Shown: positions 7,215-12,049 of the stretch, piece by piece | Layout of the letters: every line of letters begins with the position of its first letter | How positions within the stretch are numbered: the first letter of the stretch is position 1 | NCBI GenBank assembly: GCA_018883305.1 | Contig: VEQI01000048.1 | Span: forward strand, 1,511 to 13,559 | Direction: 5' to 3' | Length of the DNA: 12,049 nt | Origin: Limnohabitans sp. | GTDB lineage: Bacteria; Pseudomonadota; Gammaproteobacteria; Burkholderiales; Burkholderiaceae_C | Notes under the pieces: model-generated | Database searches by the model: none | What the model was told of the DNA's origin: nothing | What the model saw: the letters and a program-made list of their open reading frames with translations, nothing else | Program-made: the position numbers and the translations under genes

Positions 7215-8402
7215 TCAGGCCGTGGAAGCCATCAGGTCGATGTGCATCGGGTCATAAGGATAAAGCCAGTTGTTGCGTGAGGCCGCGATGTTGCGGTCCT
7301 TGAAGGCTTGTTTCATCTGCTGCGCATCTGCAATGTGATAGAGCTCCCCCATCTCGGTGGACTCCAGCACCACGCGTGCGGTGCGCGGGGCGCGGTGGCG
7401 TTCGTAAATCTTGAGCATGTCCGCCAAGGGCTGCTGCAGTTGCAGCGCACGACTCAGGATGGCGGCGTCCTCTATTGCCATGGCCGCGCCTTGCGCCATG
7501 TAGGGCAGTGTGGGGTGCACGGCATCGCCCAGCAGCGTCACGTGGTCAGTGCTCCACGTCATCACGGGTTTGCGGTTGTTCAAGGCCCAACGGAAACACT
7601 GGTCACGGTCTGCCGCCTCAATCACGGCTCGCACCATGGGGTGCCAGCCCGCGTAGTCCTGATCGAGTTCGCGCCAGGGCTGACGCGCGGTCCAGGACTC
7701 CTCCTCCCAGGGGCGCTCCACGCAGCCCACAAAATTCAGCACCTTCGCCGAACGCATGTAGTACATCACTGCGTGGTTGTTGGGACCGCACCAGATGGTG
7801 GAGGCGATGGGTGGACGCAACTCAGGGGCGATGCGTTCGATGGGAATCGCCAGACGCCAGGCCACCTGACCCGTGAACACAGGCGGCTCGGCATTCACCA
7901 CATGCTGGCGCACCACGGACTTGATGCCATCCGCGCCCACCACCAGTTCAGCCTGCACCGACTTGCCATCGGCAAAATGAATCGTGGCGCCATGCGTTTG
8001 CTCGGTGACGTGCGTGGCACGTGCACCCAGTTGCAGCGCCTGTGGGTCCAGGCCCTGGACCACGGCCAGCAAGGCCGCGTGCAAGTCCACGCGATGGATC
8101 TGGTAGTAAGGATGGCCATGGCGCGCCTCATGGTCAGCGCCCAGGCGAATTTCATGCAGCAACTCGCCGGTGTCAAAGCGACGGAACTCAAAGGATGACG
8201 GCTTCACCGCCATACGCTCCAGCGTCTCGCGCAACCCCAGGTGATAGAGCACCTTGACCGCATTGGCACTCATCTGCACCGCTGCGCCCACCTCATGCAC
8301 ATCACCCGCTTGTTCATAGATCCGAACACGGTGACCGTTTTTCAGCAGGCAGGCCGCCGCCGTGAGGCCGCCAATCCCTGCACCAACCAAGGCGATATCC
8401 AT
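7215..8402 (-). CDS. FAD-dependent monooxygenase, salicylate hydroxylase-like (first gene of catabolic operon)
   Basis: This 395-residue class A flavoprotein has GAGIGG (7-12), a glutamate ending the second Rossmann strand (YEQ, 29-31), the DG motif GADGIKSVVR (156-165) and the GD motif LLGDAVHPTLPYMAQGAAMA (290-309). It is a distant paralogue of the protein encoded at 3289-4485. It shares the active-site-type His (210, in NNHAVMYY) and Gln (304, in MAQGA) but has a different C-terminus (NNWLYPYDPMHIDL). Substrates in the family include salicylate, 3-hydroxybenzoate and 6-hydroxynicotinate. The start is uncertain. The ATG at 8402 puts the FAD motif at the usual place and has a weak GGA upstream. 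An in-frame ATG at 8429 would add MRFFLRNKP but lies inside an inverted repeat. The gene leads the operon; the ThDP gene starts 7 nt after its stop. Confidence 0.87.
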   Translation of the reverse strand: MDIALVGAGIGGLTAAACLLKNGHRVRIYEQAGDVHEVGAAVQMSANAVKVLYHLGLRETLERMAVKPSSFEFRRFDTGELLHEIRLGADHEARHGHPYYQIHRVDLHAALLAVVQGLDPQALQLGARATHVTEQTHGATIHFADGKSVQAELVVGADGIKSVVRQHVVNAEPPVFTGQVAWRLAIPIERIAPELRPPIASTIWCGPNNHAVMYYMRSAKVLNFVGCVERPWEEESWTARQPWRELDQDYAGWHPMVRAVIEAADRDQCFRWALNNRKPVMTWSTDHVTLLGDAVHPTLPYMAQGAAMAIEDAAILSRALQLQQPLADMLKIYERHRAPRTARVVLESTEMGELYHIADAQQMKQAFKDRNIAASRNNWLYPYDPMHIDLMASTA

Positions 8403-8425
8403 GGGCTTGTTCCGAAGAAAAAAGC

Positions 8426-8453
8426 GCATGCTATCGGTCGATGGTTAGCATGC
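8426..8453. repeat. Perfect inverted repeat, candidate operator
   Basis: GCATGCTA (8426-8433) and TAGCATGC (8446-8453) are exact reverse complements separated by 12 bp. The spacer region itself contains the near-palindrome ATCGGTCGAT (8433-8442). The repeat lies just upstream of the first gene of the monooxygenase operon and covers its alternative ATG at 8429. The size and symmetry suit a dimeric regulator site; the cognate regulator is unknown. Confidence 0.45.
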
Positions 8454-8457
8454 CACA

Positions 8458-8469
8458 AGGGTTAACCCT
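8458..8469. repeat. 12-bp perfect palindrome AGGGTTAACCCT, candidate operator
   Basis: AGGGTTAACCCT reads the same on both strands. It sits 4 bp from the inverted repeat at 8426-8453, in the leader of the monooxygenase operon. A regulator half-site pair or an overlap with promoter elements is plausible. A near -35 match, GTGACA, lies just upstream on the minus strand (8474-8479), but no good -10 was found at the right distance. Confidence 0.4.
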
Positions 8470-8491
8470 AGATCATGTCACCCACGAGAAA

Positions 8492-8518
8492 GCCCTGAAC
8501 GGCGGCGCCACCCAAGGC
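8492..8518 (-). terminator. Possible weak hairpin terminator after the Gfo/Idh/MocA gene
   Basis: On the minus strand, GCCTTGGGTG can pair with CGCC and CAGGGC around a GCGC tetraloop, with a 3-nt bulge. The hairpin is followed by TTTCTC, beginning 6 nt after the stop codon of the gene at 8525-9526. The U-tract is short, so termination is probably partial at best. It would separate the transporter/oxidoreductase genes from the monooxygenase operon. Confidence 0.3.
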
Positions 8519-8524
8519 AGCCAT

Positions 8525-9526
8525 TCAGGACCGGTTATCCACCGCTTCCAGCACGCCCGACCTGGCCGAGCGGATCACCGCCTCCAGCGCGCTGACGTTG
8601 GCAATCATTTGTTCACGGGGCACGGGATAAGGCGCACGGCCCAGCGCGGCATCGGCAAAAGCTTCCAGGTTGTGCAGCACAGCCGGCGCGGGGGGCATGT
8701 CGATGACCGTCATGGGCTGCCCGCGCAAGCAGGTGGTGAAGGTCCAGCCTTCTGGAGCTTCCGGATGGGTCTTGTCACGCACCTCGGCCCAGCCCTGGGA
8801 GCCATAGACCGCAAAGCGTCCTGCAAAGGGCGTCGCCAGGATGGCCGAGATCAATGCATGGCCGCCACGCTTGAAGGTCACCAGCGCGGCCAGGGTGTCA
8901 CCATTGGTCAGCCCGCTGCCCAATTGCTTGACACTGGTGAACACGGATTCAGCCTCACCAAACACGCCAACGGACAGGTCCAGCAAATGGATGCCCGTGG
9001 CCGTCAAAGGACCTGCAGGCGCCTCTTGCCCGGACAGACGCCAGTTATCGGGTTGCAGCGCCAGAAACTTGTCCTGGCTGAAGTTGGCTTCCACCTGCAA
9101 GGGGGTGCCCAGAGCGCCCGATTGCAGCAAGCGCATCAGTTCCAGGATGGGGGGCTCGAAACGTTTTTCATGTCCCACGGCCAAGGTCACGCCTGCACGG
9201 TCCACTGCGGCGCTGGCACGCAGCACATCGGCACGCGTCATGGACAGGGGTTTTTCACAAAAGACATGCTTGCCCGCCTGCGCGGCGGCCACGATCTGGT
9301 CGGTGTGCAAGGTGTGCGGCGTGCACAGCACCACGCCTTGCACAGCCGGATCTGCCAGCGCTTCTTCAAAGCGCGTGGAGAAAGGCAAACTGCGCTCAGC
9401 CGCAAAGGCGCGACCGGCTTCACCAATGTCCACCACCCGAACCACTTGGAGCCGATCGCTGCGAGACAGCACATCCACAATGATGCGTCCCCACCACCCC
9501 AGGCCAATGACGGCAACTTTCAACAT
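8525..9526 (-). CDS. Gfo/Idh/MocA-family NAD(P)-dependent oxidoreductase
   Basis: This 333-residue protein has an N-terminal Rossmann fold with VAVIGLGWWGR (4-14), the family's CEKPLS motif (90-95, catalytic-type Lys92) and GIHLLDL (178-184) with the conserved His180 and Asp183. The length is typical. Members oxidise or reduce sugars, inositols and other hydroxy compounds. Two aromatic-pathway members are known: phthalate dihydrodiol dehydrogenase and LigC of protocatechuate 4,5-cleavage. A catabolic role beside monooxygenases is therefore credible but unproven. The frame is open to 9550, but ATG 9526 has an excellent Shine-Dalgarno GAGGAGG (9532-9538, 5-nt spacing) and places the nucleotide motif at the usual distance. 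It follows the DctM gene by 41 nt, probably on the same transcript. The substrate is unknown. Confidence 0.9.
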   Translation of the reverse strand: MLKVAVIGLGWWGRIIVDVLSRSDRLQVVRVVDIGEAGRAFAAERSLPFSTRFEEALADPAVQGVVLCTPHTLHTDQIVAAAQAGKHVFCEKPLSMTRADVLRASAAVDRAGVTLAVGHEKRFEPPILELMRLLQSGALGTPLQVEANFSQDKFLALQPDNWRLSGQEAPAGPLTATGIHLLDLSVGVFGEAESVFTSVKQLGSGLTNGDTLAALVTFKRGGHALISAILATPFAGRFAVYGSQGWAEVRDKTHPEAPEGWTFTTCLRGQPMTVIDMPPAPAVLHNLEAFADAALGRAPYPVPREQMIANVSALEAVIRSARSGVLEAVDNRS

Positions 9527-9567
9527 GGCAGCCTCCTCGCTGGATGACAACGGTGAATATCAGCGCG

Positions 9568-10887
9568 CTATTTGATGAATGTCACCAGCCACAAGGGCAC
9601 CATGGGAAAGAACAGGAACAGCAAGGTACGCAGCACATCACTGGCCAGGAAGGGCATCACGCCCTTGTAGCTCTCGGCCATGGGCACACCGTTGGACATG
9701 CTGTTGACCACATACACGTTCAGCCCCACCGGTGGTGCCACCAACCCGAAGCCCACCGTCATCAGCACCATGATGCCAAACCAGATGGCGGTCATTTCCT
9801 TGGTCATGCCGAAGTCCAGGCCCATGATCATGGGGAAGAAGATGGGGATGGTCAGCAGCAGCATGGACATCTCGTCCATCACCGCGCCCAAAATGACATA
9901 GAAAATCAGGATGGCACACACCACGGCAATGGGGGACAGCCCACAGCTGCCGACCTCGGCTGCCAACTGGGCCGGCACTTGCGTGAGCGCCAGCGCCGAG
10001 TTCATCACGTCCGCGCCGATAAAGATCAGGAAGATCATGGCCGAACTGGTGGAGGTGGCCAAGAAGCACTCCACAAATTTGGACAGGGTCATCTCACGCT
10101 TGAGCAACGCCGTGATCAGGACCGAGGCTGCGCCCACAGCAGCACCTTCCGTTGGCGTGAAGAAGCCGCCATAGATACCACCGAACACCAGACCAAAGAT
10201 GATCATGATAGGCAAGACGCCCAGCAACTTGCTGAATGTCAGCGGCGGCTTGTCTTCATCCACCTCCGGGGCGTGACCAGGCACCATGCGAACGTAAATG
10301 GCCACGGCAATCATGTAGCCCGCCAGGGCAATCAGCCCGGGGACCACCGCTGCAGCAAACAGCTTGCTGATGTTTTGCTCCGTCAGGATGGCGTAGATGA
10401 CCAGCACCACGGAAGGCGGCAACTGGATGCCCAGCGTACCGCCAGCAGCCAAGGTGGCGGTGGCAATTCGCCCGGAGTAACCGTGCTTGCGCATCTCGGG
10501 CAAGGCCACGCCAGAGATGGTGGCCGCCGTGGCCACCGAGGAGCCGCTGATGGCGCCAAAGGCTGCACAAGCCAGCAAGGAGGCCATGGCCAGACCGCCT
10601 TTGAAGCCACCCATCACGCTGGCCGCAAATTCAAACAGCGATTTGCTGATGCCGCCCTTGGTGGCAAAGTTGCCCATCAGGATGAACAAGGGAATGACGC
10701 TCAAGTCGTAACCGGCAAAACGGGCAAACGCCTGTGAGTTGATGAAGCTGGAATAAGGCGCCCAGCCAGCCTGCATCAGGTAACCCAAGGAGCCCGCGCA
10801 GAACATGCTCACGGCAATGGGCAGACGCATGGCCATCATGACCAGCATGCTGCCGAAAATCAGGACGGTGAGTTCAATGGGTGTCAT
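9568..10887 (-). CDS. TRAP transporter large membrane subunit, DctM family
   Basis: This 439-residue, very hydrophobic protein has the usual length and roughly 12 membrane segments of DctM, the sodium-coupled transport subunit of TRAP uptake systems for organic acids. Conserved family blocks are present: PLFILMGNFATKGGISKSLF (66-85), AISGSSVATAATISGVALPE (112-131), GGTLGIQLPPSVVLVIYAIL (149-168) and a GGIYGGFFTPTEGAAVGA loop. The frame is open to 10944, but ATG 10887 (TPIELTVLIFGSML) lies 1 nt after the DctQ stop (TGAGATG). It is served by a purine-rich AAGGGGAGGG (10896-10905). Tight linkage with DctQ is standard. The substrate cannot be read from the sequence. No DctP binding protein gene is in the window. 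Confidence 0.94.
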   Translation of the reverse strand: MTPIELTVLIFGSMLVMMAMRLPIAVSMFCAGSLGYLMQAGWAPYSSFINSQAFARFAGYDLSVIPLFILMGNFATKGGISKSLFEFAASVMGGFKGGLAMASLLACAAFGAISGSSVATAATISGVALPEMRKHGYSGRIATATLAAGGTLGIQLPPSVVLVIYAILTEQNISKLFAAAVVPGLIALAGYMIAVAIYVRMVPGHAPEVDEDKPPLTFSKLLGVLPIMIIFGLVFGGIYGGFFTPTEGAAVGAASVLITALLKREMTLSKFVECFLATSTSSAMIFLIFIGADVMNSALALTQVPAQLAAEVGSCGLSPIAVVCAILIFYVILGAVMDEMSMLLLTIPIFFPMIMGLDFGMTKEMTAIWFGIMVLMTVGFGLVAPPVGLNVYVVNSMSNGVPMAESYKGVMPFLASDVLRTLLFLFFPMVPLWLVTFIK

Positions 10888-10888
10888 C

Positions 10889-11371
10889 TCAGGCGCCCTC
10901 CCCTTGCAGCGCATCCAGGCCTTTAAAGGTTTGCACCAAACCAATACAGGCGGTCAGGACGAAAGCCGGCACCATGCTGGCGTACACATACCACTCGGGA
11001 ATGCCCATGATCTGGGTTTCCGAATGCGCCTGATAGACGTTCACGCAGCCCAGGTAGGTTCGCCAGGCCAGAAGACAGAACACCGCGCTCAGCACCAACG
11101 CCCCCAGACGGTCCAGCATGGCATTGAGGCTTTCAGGGCATTTGGCCGTGAAGAAGTCCACGATGATGTGGCCTTGCCGAATCTGGGACAAAGGCATGAA
11201 CATGGCAATGGCCGCACCCGTGCACATGGCGGTGATTTCAAACGCGCCCGCCATGGAGTCGCCGCCGGTATTGCGCAGCACCAGGTTGTAGCAGGTCAGC
11301 ACCGTGATGAAGGTCAGCAGCACGCCGGCAATGACAGCGCAGAGCTTGGCCAAAAGAATGATGAATTTCAA
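10889..11371 (-). CDS. TRAP transporter small membrane subunit, DctQ family (TTG start)
   Basis: This 160-residue protein has four predicted membrane segments (about 3-27, 44-62, 88-108, 126-148). It carries the DctQ-type motifs GHIIVDFF (67-74) and GIPEWYVY (123-130). DctQ pairs with DctM in the inner membrane and is needed for assembly and for docking the periplasmic receptor. The best start is TTG 11371, 6 nt after the Shine-Dalgarno GAGGGG and right at the first membrane helix. An ATG at 11500 forms TGATG with the CBS gene stop and would add 43 residues, but those are hydrophilic and not DctQ-like. The 128 bp between the CBS stop and the TTG contain no convincing promoter; TAAGAT with a poor -35 is the best seen. 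Confidence 0.88.
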   Translation of the reverse strand: MKFIILLAKLCAVIAGVLLTFITVLTCYNLVLRNTGGDSMAGAFEITAMCTGAAIAMFMPLSQIRQGHIIVDFFTAKCPESLNAMLDRLGALVLSAVFCLLAWRTYLGCVNVYQAHSETQIMGIPEWYVYASMVPAFVLTACIGLVQTFKGLDALQGEGA

Positions 11372-11377
11372 TCGAAT

Positions 11378-11383
11378 CCCCTC
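11378..11383 (-). promoter_or_regulatory. Shine-Dalgarno GAGGGG deciding a TTG start for DctQ
   Basis: The minus strand reads GAGGGG, then six bases, then TTG at 11371. This is the only good ribosome-binding site near the start of the DctQ-homologous region, and no ATG or GTG occurs at that point. It therefore favours non-AUG initiation over the distal ATG at 11500. Confidence 0.65.
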
Positions 11384-11499
11384 GAATCCGTCGGGCGCGC
11401 ACGAAGACCCTCCGTCCACCCTGGACAAAGGAATCTTACTCTCAAATAGAAGGATGAAGACCCGCGTTTCCCCGCCCATCACAGGCCGGGCACAAGCCA

Positions 11500-11943
11500 T
11501 CAGTGCGGCACGCTTTGCGGACTGATGTAGGACTCCAGTTGCTGGATGTCGAACTGCTGATCCTCGATCACGGCCTTGACCAGGTCGCCAATCGACAGCA
11601 TGCCCACCAGCTCCCCATCCTGCACCACCGGGAGGTGGCGAATGTGACGCTCGGTCATGAGGTTCATGCAGTCCATCACCGTCTGCCCCAGGTGAGCGGT
11701 GATGACTTGCGAAGACATGATGTCGCGCACCTCGGTGATGGATGACGTGAGTCCGTGCAGGGCCACCTTGCGGGCATAGTCCCGCTCCGAGAGGATGCCC
11801 ACCAGGCCCTGTGTTGACACCACCGGCAAGGCGCCGACGTTGTAGGTGGCCATGATCTGCAAGGCCACCAGCACGGAATCCGAGGGGCGCACGGTGAAGA
11901 TTTCAGCCGGCTTGGCGGCCAAGATGTGAGAGAGGGTTCTCAT
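11500..11943 (-). CDS. Two-CBS-domain protein
   Basis: This 147-residue soluble protein consists almost only of a pair of CBS domains (a Bateman module). The first spans about 8-63, ending GILSERDYARKV (49-60). The second spans about 74-128, ending GMLSIGDLVKAV (114-125). CBS pairs bind adenine nucleotides or related ligands and sense energy state. Stand-alone versions of this size are common in proteobacteria, and their partner is generally unknown. The frame opens at 12045, but ATG 11943 has the strong Shine-Dalgarno AAAGGAG (5-nt spacing) and begins at the domain (MRTLSHILAAKP). It lies upstream of the TRAP genes on the same strand. With 128 bp between, it may be transcribed separately, so a functional link to transport is only a guess. 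Confidence 0.9.
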   Translation of the reverse strand: MRTLSHILAAKPAEIFTVRPSDSVLVALQIMATYNVGALPVVSTQGLVGILSERDYARKVALHGLTSSITEVRDIMSSQVITAHLGQTVMDCMNLMTERHIRHLPVVQDGELVGMLSIGDLVKAVIEDQQFDIQQLESYISPQSVPH

Positions 11944-11982
11944 CGCGTCTCCTTTCGACCATGAATACCAGCAAACACGTGA

Positions 11983-12011
11983 AGCAGACGAATCCATCGT
12001 AGCGCTGTCAA
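11983..12011 (-). promoter_or_regulatory. Candidate promoter of the CBS-domain gene
   Basis: A perfect TTGACA (12006-12011, minus strand) is followed after 17 bp by TCTGCT (11983-11988), a poor -10 with 3 of 6 matches. A second reading uses TTGTGC and TACGAT, also 17 bp apart and overlapping the first. Either would start transcription some 20-50 nt before the gene's Shine-Dalgarno. This is a low-confidence call by eye. Confidence 0.28.
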
Positions 12012-12049
12012 GGGTGACGCACAACCACTTGGCGCACAAAAACACCGCT

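Noticed and set aside
8441..9547. 368-codon plus-strand frame opposite the Gfo/Idh/MocA gene
   Set aside because: It has no recognisable motif or ribosome-binding site. The minus strand has a perfect Shine-Dalgarno and family motifs.
9544..10737. 397-codon plus-strand frame rich in His and Gln opposite DctM
   Set aside because: The low-complexity His/Gln/Gly composition is the expected antisense of hydrophobic codons, while the opposite strand is an unmistakable DctM.
1..12049. CRISPR array, insertion sequence, integrase, phage, toxin-antitoxin or tRNA features
   Set aside because: No regular direct repeats, transposase or integrase motifs, terminal inverted repeats or tRNA-like cloverleafs were found. 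Base composition looks even, so there is no sequence sign of recent transfer.

Overview
The window is GC-rich, densely coding bacterial DNA. It looks like a beta-proteobacterium of the order Burkholderiales (Comamonadaceae- or Alcaligenaceae-like). The case rests on two stand-alone Bug/TctC-type periplasmic binding proteins, a protein group strongly expanded in these bacteria, together with clustered aromatic-type flavoprotein monooxygenases and a TRAP transporter. This assignment is an inference from gene content only.

Layout, left to right. Positions 1-78 hold the 3' end of a + strand gene that starts outside the window. A MarR-family regulator (93-557, minus) is divergent from a Bug-type binding protein (634-1605, plus), and the two share a 76-bp regulatory gap. 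Next is a tight minus-strand block, transcribed right to left. It contains a class A FAD monooxygenase (7215-8402), a thiamine-diphosphate enzyme (5492-7207), a second Bug-type binding protein (4482-5471), a 3-hydroxybenzoate 6-hydroxylase/salicylate hydroxylase-like monooxygenase (3289-4485) and a PheA/TfdB/MhpA-like monooxygenase (1628-3292). The junctions in this block are 7 nt, 20 nt, and two 4-nt ATGA overlaps, so it reads as one operon. Upstream of it, 8403-8524 carries two perfect palindromic elements that look like an operator. Further right, also on the minus strand, are a Gfo/Idh/MocA oxidoreductase (8525-9526), the TRAP large subunit DctM (9568-10887), the TRAP small subunit DctQ (10889-11371, probable TTG start) and a two-CBS-domain protein (11500-11943).

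How the genes may work together (inference): the TRAP membrane pair and/or the Bug proteins would capture an organic or aromatic acid. Up to three flavin monooxygenases would hydroxylate a ring, the ThDP enzyme would decarboxylate or cleave a 2-oxo acid intermediate, and the Gfo/Idh/MocA enzyme would oxidise or reduce an intermediate. The MarR protein is a candidate substrate-responsive regulator. No ring-cleavage dioxygenase, CoA ligase, ring-opening hydrolase, TRAP binding protein (DctP) or TctA/TctB membrane protein is visible in the window. The substrate therefore cannot be named, and the pathway is either split across loci or unusual. No tRNA, rRNA, IS element, CRISPR array or phage gene was seen, and no stretch longer than 300 bases lacks a gene.
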